NCBI RefSeq assembly: GCF_002014765.1 | Contig: NZ_MUYT01000002.1 | Location: forward strand, 61,397 to 125,396 | DNA from: Lwoffella lincolnii | Lineage (GTDB): Bacteria > Pseudomonadota > Gammaproteobacteria > Pseudomonadales > Moraxellaceae | Length of the DNA: 64,000 nucleotides | Direction: 5' to 3' | Part shown: in pieces, positions 9,238-18,622 of the stretch | Layout: each line of letters begins with the position of its first letter | Numbering within the stretch: position 1 is the stretch's first letter | Made by a program: the position numbers and the translations under genes | The notes under the pieces: generated by a model | What the model saw: the letters and a program-made list of their open reading frames with translations, nothing else | Databases searched by the model: none | What the model was told of the DNA's origin: nothing

Positions 9238-12200
9238 TTAGGCTCTTTTTGCTCTGGTAAAACGAGCCATCAACAGGGACAAATCATCCATCAACGTATA
9301 CACCACAGGAATGACCACCAAGCTTAAAAACGTTGAAGTAACCAATCCCCCCAACACCGCCGCCGCCATCGGTTGACGAAATGTGGGGTCATGGTCGCCA
9401 AATCCCAATAATAAAGGCATCATACCTGCTCCCATGGCAATGGTGGTCATGATGATGGGACGAGCCCGTTTATGGCAAGCATCAATCAACGCAGGCAACC
9501 TTGCTAACCCATATTCGGTTTGGGCAATGATGGCATAGTCCACCAATAAGATTGAGTTTTTGGTGGCGATGCCCATCAGCATGATAAAGCCAATCATCGA
9601 TGGCATCGACAAGCTAGAGCCTGTCAACAGCAAGCCAACAAACGCCCCTCCAATGGACAAAGGTAATGCCACTAAGATGGTAAACGGTTGTAGCACCCGA
9701 TGAAACAGCAACACCAACACGCCAAAGATACAAACTATCCCCACACTCATGGCGATGACAAAACCTGTGAACAATTCTGTCATGTTCTCCGCTTGCCCTT
9801 CATCAATCATGGTCACGTCATTGGGCAGGGCTTGTAAGCTGGGTGTGGCTTTTACTGCTGCTACCAAAGGACCCAGCTCACCTGTGGCAGACTGCACGGT
9901 AATGCGTATGGCACGCTCTCTGTCAAAACGGCGAATCTCAGCAGGCCCATTGCCAAATTGTAGTTGAGCCACATGTGCCACTTGCACGCCTTGCCCCATC
10001 GCTCGGTTACTGGGAATATACAAATCACCCAGCTGATTGATGTTGGCTTTTGCATCATCAGGCAAACGCACCACAATGGGGATTTGTCGAGTGTCTAAGT
10101 TGAGTTTAGACAAACGTTGTTCATAATCTCCCAATGTGGCAATACGTAAGGTATCAGCGATGCTTTGAGTGGTTATGCCTTTATCTGCCATTGCCAAACG
10201 GTTGGGTATGACAGTCAGCTCTGGACGGGGTAGACTAAGATTACTGGTCACATCGCCTGCCAGCGACAGCTGACGAATGTCATTCATCACCTGTTGAGCG
10301 TACTGATTTAACAGAACAGCATTACTGCTGGTGAGTTGAAAGCCATAGCCACTTTCACCACCACTGGACAAACCCACCGTAAATCTTGCCCCCGGTACTT
10401 GGCTGATGGCTTGGGTTATCTGCTGTTCTATGTCAGTTTTACTCATTCGTTCGCCACGACGCTCAAGGATAATGTCAAGGCTTGCGGTATTTTTGGCTTG
10501 TCCTGAACCACGGTGAGGACCTAAGTGAGTTTGTGGTTGACCGATGGCAGCCATGATGCTTGCAACGCCATCAATGTGTTTAATGGCATCTATCGCCCTA
10601 TCACTGACCGCTTCGGTGTCTTCTAAAGTGGCATCAGGGGTTAACTCAATGGCAACACGAGTTTGATTGATGTCATTATCAGGAATAAACGCACTGGGCA
10701 ACAGTTTTGCAAGACTGACTGATGCCACAAAGAACACTAAGGTAAAACCAAGCGTCAGCCAACGATGACGCAATGTCCAGTTAACTACCTTCAGATAGCC
10801 TGTCATCAACTTGCCATCTTTTTCAACTTTATCAGGCTCTGGTTTTAACAAGTACGCCGCCATCATTGGGGTAATTAAGCGTGCGACTAACAGTGATGCA
10901 AAAATTGCCATCGCTGCTGTCCAACCAAATTGGCGAAAAAACTGCCCAACCACGCCATTCATAAATGCCGTGGGTAAAAATACCGCTATCAATGTGAACG
11001 TGGTGGCAATCACCGCCAACCCAATTTCATCAGCCGCTTCCATTGCCGCTTCATAAGGCGACTTACCCATGCGTAAATGACGAATGATGTTTTCAACTTC
11101 CACGATGGCATCATCAACCAAAACGCCCACCACCAAAGACAATGCCAGTAAGGCAATGATGTTCAAACTAAAGCCAAACAACCACATGCCCAAAAATGTC
11201 GGAATGATGGACAATGGCAACGCCACGGCTGCCACAATGGTTGCTCGCACATTGCGTAAAAATAAAAACACCACCACCACCGCCAAAATACCACCTTCTA
11301 ATAACATCTGCATCGATGCCTGATAGTCTTCTGCCACAGGCGTGGCGGTGTCAAACACTTTATCCACATGAATGTGTGGCATGTCTTTTTGTAGCTGTGC
11401 CAAAACAGCATCGACACGTGTCGCCACATCCACCTCACTTGCCCCTCGTGAGCGACTGATATTAAATGCCACCACGGTTTTATCATCAAGTTTGGCAATC
11501 GATGCTGGTTCTCCTGCACCATCGGTGATGGTTGCCATGCTCGCCAAGCTTTGAGCATCGCCTGTGGGTAAGGCAACTTGCACATTACCCAATTGTTGCA
11601 CATTATCCACCGCTCCTAAGACTCGGATATTTTGGGTGCGTTTGCCCACTTTGGCTTCACCGCCTGATGTGTCTTGCTGCATGCCTGCTATTTGCTCAGA
11701 CAGTTGACTGATGGGCAGTTGCAGGGCATTTAGGCGATTTGGGTCAACAGCGACGGTTATCTCACGGTTAAGACCACCAATACGCGCAATCTGCCCCACC
11801 CCCTCGATGTCTGATAAATGCTTAGCGATGGTATCATCAACAAACCAAGACAAATCTTCCACGCTCATGTTGTCTGCTGACACGGTATAAGTCAGAACAG
11901 GAAACCCTGCGGTGGTTATTTTGGTGATGATGGGGTCATTGGCAGCAGCAGGTAACTCGCCTTGCACCTCACCCACAGCAGACCGCACATCGTCCACCGC
12001 TTCTTGAATGTCTTTTTCTAAAGTAAATTCAGTACTGATGGTGGCAGCCCCTGTTTGTAGCACCGTACGCATGTGCTTGACACCCTCAATATTGGCAATT
12101 TTGTTTTCAATTTTTTTGGCAATGTCATTCTCAAGTTGACTGGGGGCAGCACCTGGTAAGGTTACGGTTACCACCACCCCAGGAAAATCAATGTCAGGAA

Positions 12201-12309
12201 ACTGTTGGACTTTCATCTGCTGAAAACCAAATAAACCACCCAAAGTCAATAACACAAATAATAAAATCGCCACCAAAGGGTTACGAATGGAATAGGCAGA
12301 AAAGTTCAT
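9238..12309 (-). CDS. RND multidrug efflux permease (AcrB/HAE-1 type)
   Basis: Inner-membrane proton-drug antiporter subunit of a tripartite efflux pump. The 1023 residues fit the family. One membrane helix near 10-28 and a periplasmic domain are followed by the helix 4 motif VGVLVDDAIVEVEN, with the proton-relay aspartates Asp399-Asp400, and the layout is repeated in the second half. The helix 10 lysine is in GIATKNSILLVDYA. The gene overlaps the adaptor by one base (TGATG), so the two are translationally coupled. No TolC-like outer membrane factor is nearby, so the pump must borrow one. Substrate is not readable from sequence. Confidence 0.93.
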   Translation of the reverse strand: MNFSAYSIRNPLVAILLFVLLTLGGLFGFQQMKVQQFPDIDFPGVVVTVTLPGAAPSQLENDIAKKIENKIANIEGVKHMRTVLQTGAATISTEFTLEKDIQEAVDDVRSAVGEVQGELPAAANDPIITKITTAGFPVLTYTVSADNMSVEDLSWFVDDTIAKHLSDIEGVGQIARIGGLNREITVAVDPNRLNALQLPISQLSEQIAGMQQDTSGGEAKVGKRTQNIRVLGAVDNVQQLGNVQVALPTGDAQSLASMATITDGAGEPASIAKLDDKTVVAFNISRSRGASEVDVATRVDAVLAQLQKDMPHIHVDKVFDTATPVAEDYQASMQMLLEGGILAVVVVFLFLRNVRATIVAAVALPLSIIPTFLGMWLFGFSLNIIALLALSLVVGVLVDDAIVEVENIIRHLRMGKSPYEAAMEAADEIGLAVIATTFTLIAVFLPTAFMNGVVGQFFRQFGWTAAMAIFASLLVARLITPMMAAYLLKPEPDKVEKDGKLMTGYLKVVNWTLRHRWLTLGFTLVFFVASVSLAKLLPSAFIPDNDINQTRVAIELTPDATLEDTEAVSDRAIDAIKHIDGVASIMAAIGQPQTHLGPHRGSGQAKNTASLDIILERRGERMSKTDIEQQITQAISQVPGARFTVGLSSGGESGYGFQLTSSNAVLLNQYAQQVMNDIRQLSLAGDVTSNLSLPRPELTVIPNRLAMADKGITTQSIADTLRIATLGDYEQRLSKLNLDTRQIPIVVRLPDDAKANINQLGDLYIPSNRAMGQGVQVAHVAQLQFGNGPAEIRRFDRERAIRITVQSATGELGPLVAAVKATPSLQALPNDVTMIDEGQAENMTELFTGFVIAMSVGIVCIFGVLVLLFHRVLQPFTILVALPLSIGGAFVGLLLTGSSLSMPSMIGFIMLMGIATKNSILLVDYAIIAQTEYGLARLPALIDACHKRARPIIMTTIAMGAGMMPLLLGFGDHDPTFRQPMAAAVLGGLVTSTFLSLVVIPVVYTLMDDLSLLMARFTRAKRA

Positions 12310-13655
12310 CAGTTGCCTACTCCCATTGATTTAGAATGTGTTTGAGCTTGTGCTTGACCAGTGGCTTGTGCTTGAGCAGCATTGACATCAGTAACCACTC
12401 GTACTTTATCACCGTCATTTAAAAACCCACCACCTTGGCGGATAATCAAGGCATTGTTTGGTAATCGTGAATTGACCACCACTTGCTTATCTATTTGCTT
12501 ACCCAATTCAACTTTTAGGCGTTCGACCGTGCCTGTACGACTGCCATCTTGGTCGCTGATGTCTTTCACCAGCATCAGATACTCATAACCATCATGACTA
12601 ACCACTGATGCCACTGGCACAACCGTCTGTGGCTGGCTGTCCATGACAAATTCACCACTTAATAACATGCCCGCTTGTATTTGTCGGCTATTTTCTAAAG
12701 TGGCGGCCACCATCATGCGACGGTCATCGGCAACTTTTGGGGAGATGCGAGTCACTTTGCCATTAATCCAGTCATTGCTTGGTGTTTTGACGATGACGGG
12801 CATGCCGACTTGGATAAGCTTTAACTGTTCTGGGTCAACCTTAGCTTGCCATTCCAGCACGCCTCCTTCGATGATGCTAAACAATGCCTGTTGTGGCACA
12901 CTGCCAATTTGTGCGTGTTTATTGCTGATGATGCCACTGACAGGGGCAATGACTTTGCTATCACGCAAGGTCAACTCAGCCCCATTTAGACGAGCTTGGG
13001 CAGAAACCAAAAGTGCTCTTGCCTGCTCAGCGGTACTGACATAGCGATCCACTTCTTGCTGACTGACAGCGTCAATGTCCAATAGTGGTATGACCCGCTC
13101 TGCATTGGCAACCGCATTGGCATGGTTGGCTTGGGCTTCCACAACGCTTGCTTGGGCTTCGATGACATTTTGCTCAAGTCCTTTTGCATCGAACACCGCC
13201 AACGTCTGCCCTGCTTTTACCCAATCACCTTCATCAACCAATATTTTTTCAATGGCAACCCCATTAACTCGCCCACTGACGTTGGCAATGCTCTTGCCTG
13301 CCACCGTGCCATCTGCCAACAGGTTGTTGTCCACATCTTGGCTTGTGGGTGAGATGACTTCCACGGTCAATACCGCAGATTTATCAGTGCCAGTGGGGTT
13401 GACGGCTGTTTTGTCTGTGTTGGCCATCGCTTGATTGGAATTTTTGCCTTGCTTACTGCCCCAATGATGCCCCAGCCCCAAGCCCACCAACAACACGGCC
13501 ATCAAACCAAGCACATACGCCCAAAGATTGGGGGCGGATTTTTTAAATCCATGATGTATGGGTTGAGTGTGATGGCTGATGCTCGGTTCATGACGGGTTG
13601 CGTTATCATGCTTTGGCTGTTCAGCGGATGACTGTGGACGTTGTGGCTCGTGCAT
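12309..13655 (-). CDS. RND efflux periplasmic adaptor (membrane fusion protein)
   Basis: Bridges the inner-membrane pump to an outer-membrane channel. After a long hydrophilic N-terminus of about 45 residues comes a single membrane anchor (WAYVLGLMAVLLVGLGLG), then a lipoyl-like segment (VDEGDWVKAGQTLAVFD), a coiled-coil hairpin (QASVVEAQANHANAV), the second lipoyl half (VIAPVSGIISNKHAQIGS) and beta-barrel domains. The ATG at 13655 is chosen because AAGGAAG lies five bases upstream; an upstream extension of 36 residues has no support. The C-terminal tail is rich in Ala/Gln. It is the first gene of the pump pair, 82 bp after the exported hypothetical gene. Confidence 0.9.
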   Translation of the reverse strand: MHEPQRPQSSAEQPKHDNATRHEPSISHHTQPIHHGFKKSAPNLWAYVLGLMAVLLVGLGLGHHWGSKQGKNSNQAMANTDKTAVNPTGTDKSAVLTVEVISPTSQDVDNNLLADGTVAGKSIANVSGRVNGVAIEKILVDEGDWVKAGQTLAVFDAKGLEQNVIEAQASVVEAQANHANAVANAERVIPLLDIDAVSQQEVDRYVSTAEQARALLVSAQARLNGAELTLRDSKVIAPVSGIISNKHAQIGSVPQQALFSIIEGGVLEWQAKVDPEQLKLIQVGMPVIVKTPSNDWINGKVTRISPKVADDRRMMVAATLENSRQIQAGMLLSGEFVMDSQPQTVVPVASVVSHDGYEYLMLVKDISDQDGSRTGTVERLKVELGKQIDKQVVVNSRLPNNALIIRQGGGFLNDGDKVRVVTDVNAAQAQATGQAQAQTHSKSMGVGN

Positions 13656-13737
13656 GGTCGCTTCCTTTATGTGTTTTATGTGTATGTGTGTGTTGCTGAT
13701 ATGCGTGATATGTTGCTGATTGAAGGTTCTGACTTGA

Positions 13738-14691
13738 TTAAAATAAGGTTGCCGTATCACCAAAGGGCATCACCTTGACTTGATGGGTTTCTAATACCGC
13801 CTTGTCTTCTGGAGTGTGTGCTGGCCAAATTTTATTTTCATATGCCAATATCCATTGATACAAGGGTGTTTTGATGTCTTTCATTGACACGTTAAGCACT
13901 TGCCAACCTTCTTCTTGACAGTGAACAGACTGTGATTTTTCTTCTTCACTAAAACACGCATTATAACTGTAATGACCATCAAAAGGCACATTGGTAAGTA
14001 CCTGCTCATGCTTGCCGTTGGGCAATAACTGGATAAAGTCTGCTGACCGTTCACGGGTTACCCCACCGTCAAATGAGATGTCTATTTGATTGATTAAAGC
14101 GATGGCCGTCTCAGTTTGGTTAATTGGATACAGATTTGGGGCAATAAACAGCAGCGGGCTGTCAGTTTTTATGCCAGTGTTGTCGCCAATACCATCACCA
14201 ATATTATCGCCAATATTATCACCAATGTTGTCATCGCTCACACGTTGATGCAAATAATTGGTAAATTGCCACTGTCCCAGCAATTTATCATCTTTGTCTT
14301 CCACACCCTTAGCGGTCATGTGATGGTCTTGCATTTGTAGTTCCACAAATTGCGGTGTACTGTCAATCAAATAATAATGATTTGGTCGCTGTTGGTTAGG
14401 CAGTTGCCACAGTTTGGCATCAGTGGCACAAGTCATGTTAAAACGTTGGCAAATCCCTTGCACCCCACTGTCTTTCAATTCATGACCGTCTTTCAATTCA
14501 TGATTAAATTCAACCGCCACCAAACCAATCGGCTCAATGGCATGACTGAACATCGGCAACATGGACCATGGCATCAACACCGAACAAATGACTGGCTTAA
14601 ACCATTTTTTAGACAGTTTTTGCCTGATTTGCCTGACGAATGATTGGAGAATAACCGCATAAAAAGTGGCAAATAACACCATATTATTCAT
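13738..14691 (-). CDS. Exported hypothetical protein with DNIG repeat
   Basis: I do not recognise this 317-residue protein. A basic stretch is followed by a hydrophobic segment ending near SHAIEP at about residue 50, which looks like a signal peptide, possibly from a later start since the N-terminus is long. The mature part has a duplicated HELKD motif (14471-14506, 18-bp repeat) and a DNIGDNIGDGIGDN tract encoded by five 12-bp units. Two Cys residues lie at CFSEEE and VHCQEE, and there is a QIDISFDGG segment. It lies 82 bp upstream of the efflux adaptor in the same direction and may be cotranscribed. A periplasmic or surface role is inferred from the signal peptide only. Confidence 0.6.
   Translation of the reverse strand: MNNMVLFATFYAVILQSFVRQIRQKLSKKWFKPVICSVLMPWSMLPMFSHAIEPIGLVAVEFNHELKDGHELKDSGVQGICQRFNMTCATDAKLWQLPNQQRPNHYYLIDSTPQFVELQMQDHHMTAKGVEDKDDKLLGQWQFTNYLHQRVSDDNIGDNIGDNIGDGIGDNTGIKTDSPLLFIAPNLYPINQTETAIALINQIDISFDGGVTRERSADFIQLLPNGKHEQVLTNVPFDGHYSYNACFSEEEKSQSVHCQEEGWQVLNVSMKDIKTPLYQWILAYENKIWPAHTPEDKAVLETHQVKVMPFGDTATLF
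14174..14233. repeat. Five 12-bp tandem units inside the exported hypothetical gene
   Basis: Units of the form CCAATATTATCR begin at 14174, 14186, 14198, 14210 and 14222. The middle units are nearly identical and the outer ones diverged. They code for the four-residue period DNIG. Copy-number change would keep the frame. Confidence 0.85.
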
Positions 14692-14755
14692 GGATTGATA
14701 CCTCTGGATTTTTTCATACTTTTGTTTGTTTTCATGCTTTTATTTGTTTTCATCT

Positions 14756-16897
14756 TTAAACATGACCAAAACGGCTTGCTTTTGGTATCCAACGTTCAAT
14801 CAGTTTGATGATGGCTGGGTGGTTGTCTTTGTTTGCCAATAACCGTTTTGCCAACTGCGTGGCCAAAGTCAATAGCGTTTCATCACGAGTCAAATCTGCC
14901 ACATAATATCCCACATTGCCTGTTTGTCGTTTGCCAAGCAGCTCCCCCGGCCCACGGATTTGTAAGTCTTTTTGGGCAATGACAAAGCCGTCATTACTGT
15001 CTCTTAGTACATTGAGTCTCTCAATTCCTGTGGCAGACAATGGCATTTGGTACAATAGCACGCAAAAGCTTTTTTGACTGCCTCGCCCCACTCGACCTCT
15101 GAGCTGATGTAACTGCGACAGCCCCAAACGCTCGGCATTTTCGATGACCATCAGTGACGCATTTGGCACATCTACTCCCACCTCAATGACCGTTGTCGCC
15201 ACCAATAAATCCAGCTGACCTGCTTTAAATGCCTGCATCACCGCTTGTTTTTCAACCGCTTTCATTTTTCCATGCACAAGACCAATGCGAATGTCAAGAC
15301 GCTCACATAAATCGGCATAAGTCGCCTGAGCTGCTTGGGCATCAAGTGCGGTTGATTCTTCCACTAAAGGACAAACCCAATAGGCTTGCTTACCCTTAGC
15401 ACAGTTGGCAGCGATTCGCTCTATCACCGCATCACGGCGGTTACGGTCAATGGTAACGGTGGTAACAGGCGTACGCCCTGGGGGCAACTCATCGATGATG
15501 GACGTGTCCATATCACCATAGGCACTCATGGCAAGGGTTCTTGGAATGGGGGTGGCGGTCATCACCAGTTGATGTGGTGTACTGCCCATGACCCCTTTGT
15601 CAGTCAAGGCTTTTCTTTGTTCTACCCCAAAGTGATGCTGTTCATCAATGATGACCAAGCCCAGTTTGGCAAAACTGACCTGCTGTTGAAATAACGCATG
15701 CGTACCAACCACGACCTGCACATCATTATCAACCATGGCTTGTCGCATTTGTTGACGCTCTTTACTGCCTTGCTTGCCAGCCAACCACCCAACACCGATA
15801 CCTAACGGCTCAAACCAATCTTTGAAATTATTAAAATGCTGTTCTGCCAATATCTCAGTGGGTGCCATCATCGCCACTTGCCAACCACTGTCAATGGCAT
15901 GACACGCTGATAATGCCGCCACCAACGTTTTGCCTGCTCCCACATCACCTTGTAGCAACCTAAGCATAGGAACAGACGTGGTCAAGTCATTGACAATCTC
16001 ACTGACCACCCGCTGTTGTGCTGATGTCAGCAGATATGGCAACATCTGAATCAACGCATCTGCCGACGGACTGTGAAACTGGCATTTGGGTGCTTTATGA
16101 GTGTGCAATTGTTCACGCCGTTGCAACAAACTTAACTGATGGGCAGTCAGCTCTTCTAAAATCAGTCGCTGACAGGCAGGGTGAGTGCGTTCACGGATTT
16201 GGCTTAAAAGTCGCTGTTGATGCCCGATATTGGCATAAATGGGCGGTGTGTGTAATAACGTCAATGCCTCAAACAAACTCAAATCAAACAAGCCATGATG
16301 TTGAGAATGTTGAGCCATATCCATGCCCACACGCTCATCGGTGAACAGATTGAGCATCTGTGACTGATTTTTAGCTTGTGATGCCCAAGTTGCCAATGCC
16401 AATCGCATCAATGTGCGAAGTTTGTTTTGGTGCAAACCTTTTACCGTCGGATAAATTGGCTGTGGCCCTATCTGTGGTAACGGACTGCCAATCACCACTT
16501 CAGTGTATTCAGGGTGGTGCATCTGTGTGCCATAACGGCTCATCTTCACCTCCCCAAACACTCGCAACCGATTGCCCACCTGCATGGTCTGAGTAAGCCC
16601 ACGATACACCTTAAAAAAACGCAACTGTAACTGCCCACTGGCATCTGCCAAAATCACCGTCATGCCACGCTGGTTATTGTTCACATGCAGGATTGTTCCT
16701 TCCACCAGCACCGACTGCCCCGACTGCACACCATCAATGGTACACAAACGACTGCGATCTTCATAATCTCTGGGCAGATGTAAAAGTAAGTCAAATAAAC
16801 GGTGAATACCCAAATCAGCCAACTGTTGGGCAACCTGACTGCCAACCCCTGTCAAAGCAGTAACAGGCTTATCAATGACATCAAACCACTCAACCAA
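14756..16897 (-). CDS. recG: ATP-dependent DNA helicase RecG
   Basis: Branch-migrating helicase that remodels stalled forks and Holliday junctions. The 713 residues show the N-terminal wedge/OB domain (GVGSQVAQQLADLGI, then LHLPRDYEDRS), Walker A GDVGAGKTLVAA, DEQHHFGVEQR (motif II), TATPIPRTLAM (motif III), and the C-terminal helicase motifs VGVDVPNASLM and QLHQLRGRVGRG. The only plausible start is TTG at 16897, five bases after the stop of the preceding gene, with no clear Shine-Dalgarno, which suggests coupled translation. E. coli RecG is 693 residues and begins a similar distance before its LTGVGA motif, which supports this start. Confidence 0.95.
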   Translation of the reverse strand: MVEWFDVIDKPVTALTGVGSQVAQQLADLGIHRLFDLLLHLPRDYEDRSRLCTIDGVQSGQSVLVEGTILHVNNNQRGMTVILADASGQLQLRFFKVYRGLTQTMQVGNRLRVFGEVKMSRYGTQMHHPEYTEVVIGSPLPQIGPQPIYPTVKGLHQNKLRTLMRLALATWASQAKNQSQMLNLFTDERVGMDMAQHSQHHGLFDLSLFEALTLLHTPPIYANIGHQQRLLSQIRERTHPACQRLILEELTAHQLSLLQRREQLHTHKAPKCQFHSPSADALIQMLPYLLTSAQQRVVSEIVNDLTTSVPMLRLLQGDVGAGKTLVAALSACHAIDSGWQVAMMAPTEILAEQHFNNFKDWFEPLGIGVGWLAGKQGSKERQQMRQAMVDNDVQVVVGTHALFQQQVSFAKLGLVIIDEQHHFGVEQRKALTDKGVMGSTPHQLVMTATPIPRTLAMSAYGDMDTSIIDELPPGRTPVTTVTIDRNRRDAVIERIAANCAKGKQAYWVCPLVEESTALDAQAAQATYADLCERLDIRIGLVHGKMKAVEKQAVMQAFKAGQLDLLVATTVIEVGVDVPNASLMVIENAERLGLSQLHQLRGRVGRGSQKSFCVLLYQMPLSATGIERLNVLRDSNDGFVIAQKDLQIRGPGELLGKRQTGNVGYYVADLTRDETLLTLATQLAKRLLANKDNHPAIIKLIERWIPKASRFGHV

Positions 16898-16902
16898 AAC
16901 GA

Positions 16903-17541
16903 CTACTCAACCACCACACGATAGCTGACGTTGGCAGTTTGGTTAAGCCCCACATCTTCAATTTGCCATTGTAGGGCTTTATATTGACCTAAGAGAATGG
17001 GCTGAATTTGTCCACCCACTTGCGTACGCAAAGGCATGGGATAAAAGTTTTGTCCATCAACACTGCCCATGGTCGCTTCTGGGCTAACCGCTCCCAACAG
17101 TTGAACACCATTGGAAATGGTGATATTGGCTTTCATGGTACGGATACGGTCGTTATTGGTGTTGGTTAAATACACATGATATTCAATGACATTACCCCTG
17201 ACCAGTTGGGTCTGTGCATTCAGTGGCATAAACACTTCTTGTCCGTTATCATTACTGACAAGTTGGGCGGTGGTGTTTATGGTGATGCCATTAACCCCAC
17301 CAGTACCACCATTTGACGCATTTACCCAATTGGTTGCAGGTTGGGTGCTGGGTAGCGGTTCTGCTGTGGCTTGACTCATCATCAATGCAGTGGCAGACAG
17401 CATACCCACTGCCATGACCACGGAACGATGTGCCAAAGAACGTAACCAGCTTAGAGAATTTAGCGAACTTAAAGAATTTAAAGTAAAATTGGGGTTAAGA
17501 ATTGGGATAAGAGGTGAAACATGGCGGTTCTGATGCTTCAT
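16903..17541 (-). CDS. Exported DUF11-like beta-sandwich protein
   Basis: A 212-residue protein with a long leader containing a Ser/Leu/Asn-rich stretch (encoded by short repeats) and then a signal segment (SVVMAVGMLSATALMMSQATA) ending near residue 60. The mature part has the pattern of a single DUF11/cell-surface beta-sandwich domain: a VRGNVIEYHVYLTNTNND strand pair, then ISNGVQLLGAVSPEA, and a C-terminal VSYRVVVE. The ATG at 17541 has AAGGA upstream; the longer frame starting at 17586 is not supported. It lies five bases before recG. Function unknown; a secreted or surface location is inferred. Confidence 0.65.
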   Translation of the reverse strand: MKHQNRHVSPLIPILNPNFTLNSLSSLNSLSWLRSLAHRSVVMAVGMLSATALMMSQATAEPLPSTQPATNWVNASNGGTGGVNGITINTTAQLVSNDNGQEVFMPLNAQTQLVRGNVIEYHVYLTNTNNDRIRTMKANITISNGVQLLGAVSPEATMGSVDGQNFYPMPLRTQVGGQIQPILLGQYKALQWQIEDVGLNQTANVSYRVVVE

Positions 17542-17878
17542 GGTGGTATCCTTAATATTAATAAAATGAATGTTGATAAAAACCAATAAAAATTAATCAC
17601 AGAAAAGAAATGCTAACCATCATAACAAACCCAAGCAAAGCTTAGGCAACATAGTTGTGTGCGTTATGTATCATATTCACCTCTTTAACTTCACTTCTTT
17701 AACGAAAGTGAATGATGAGAACGGAAATTAAACACAAATAATTAAACACAAATACAGTGGCATCATGGACGCAACATGACACAAAAACGCCCAAAAAACG
17801 CCAAATCATGTTGGCGTTTTTTAGGCGTTTTTTGCTGATGTTGTTGGCGTTGTTGACACAATCCAACCCACAAAACGA
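17542..17878. other. Intergenic region between the DUF11-like gene and the FKBP gene
   Basis: 337 bp without a credible gene. It holds the strong terminator at 17793-17822 and an AT-rich stretch at 17541-17760 that must carry the promoter for the DUF11-like/recG transcript. I could not fix a promoter with confidence. Confidence 0.6.
17793..17822 (-). terminator. Terminator after the FKBP gene
   Basis: AAAAAACGCCAA pairs perfectly with TTGGCGTTTTTT around a six-base loop. It lies about 60 bp past the FKBP stop on the minus strand and has T runs both ways, so it could work in both directions. Confidence 0.85.
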
Positions 17879-18622
17879 TTAAGCAGAGTGAAAGTCCAAC
17901 AGTTCAACCTTAAATATCAACACACTATTGGGTTCAATCCCCGGATTACCCGCCTCACCATATGCCAAATCAGACGGAATATAAAGCTCGTATTCTGCCC
18001 CTTTTTTCATCAGTTGCACGCCTTCTGTCCAACCAGGAATGACTTGGTTTAATGGGAACTCAATTGGCTCACCACGTTCATAAGAGCTGTCAAATACCGT
18101 GCCATCAATCAGCTTGCCTTCATAATGTACCTTAACCATATCAGTCGCTTTTGGTGATGCACCACTACCTTCTTTGACCACTTTATATTGTAAACCTGAA
18201 TCGGTGGTCTGTACCCCTTCTTTGGTTTTATTCTCTGCCAAAAACTTCTGCCCCTCTTCTTTATTACTGGCGGCTTTGGCTTCCATCTCTTTTATCAATT
18301 CAGCTTGTTTTTTCTCTTGATAACTCACCAACACCTGTTGCATCTGCTCTTGGGTAAGAGCGGATTCTTTTTCTTCATAACCATCACGAAAACCTGTCTC
18401 AAAGGCATCAAGGTTTAAATCATCAACCTGACCTTTATTACCTTCTGCCATCATATAACCCAAGCTATAGCCCACTTTTTCAAGCTCAGGCGACTCATTG
18501 GTGATGGTCATGGTGCTTTTAGTGGCTTGGGCGGTTTGGGCTTGCTGACCACCATTGTTACAACCAAATAAAAACACACTGACCCCCATGGTCATTGCTG
18601 TCAAAACTGATTTATTACGCAT
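17879..18622 (-). CDS. FKBP-type peptidyl-prolyl isomerase lipoprotein (Mip/FkpA-like)
   Basis: Periplasmic or outer-membrane prolyl isomerase and chaperone. A short signal sequence ends in VFLFGC with Cys21 as the probable lipidation site. An N-terminal dimerisation domain of helices (about 45-130, rich in Gln/Glu/Lys) precedes the FKBP domain (about 150-247), which has [19 protein letters not shown], the [11 protein letters not shown] loop and [12 protein letters not shown], all active-site landmarks. The start at 18622 follows AAGGA. It is preceded by a long intergenic stretch, so it has its own promoter, and it ends in a strong terminator: a single-gene unit. Confidence 0.9.
   Translation of the reverse strand: MRNKSVLTAMTMGVSVFLFGCNNGGQQAQTAQATKSTMTITNESPELEKVGYSLGYMMAEGNKGQVDDLNLDAFETGFRDGYEEKESALTQEQMQQVLVSYQEKKQAELIKEMEAKAASNKEEGQKFLAENKTKEGVQTTDSGLQYKVVKEGSGASPKATDMVKVHYEGKLIDGTVFDSSYERGEPIEFPLNQVIPGWTEGVQLMKKGAEYELYIPSDLAYGEAGNPGIEPNSVLIFKVELLDFHSA

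Noticed and set aside
11360..11368. Exact DnaA box in the RND permease gene
   Set aside because: Isolated, in coding sequence, and about the number expected by chance in 64 kb; the same holds for the box at 23418-23426.
9238..13655. Assigning the RND pump a specific name such as mexAB or adeFGH
   Set aside because: Family membership is clear but no outer-membrane factor or regulator is linked, and substrate cannot be read by eye.
13656..13763. 36-residue N-terminal extension of the efflux adaptor
   Set aside because: AAGGAAG lies just before the ATG at 13655, and the extension overlaps the upstream gene end with His/Ile-rich low-complexity sequence.
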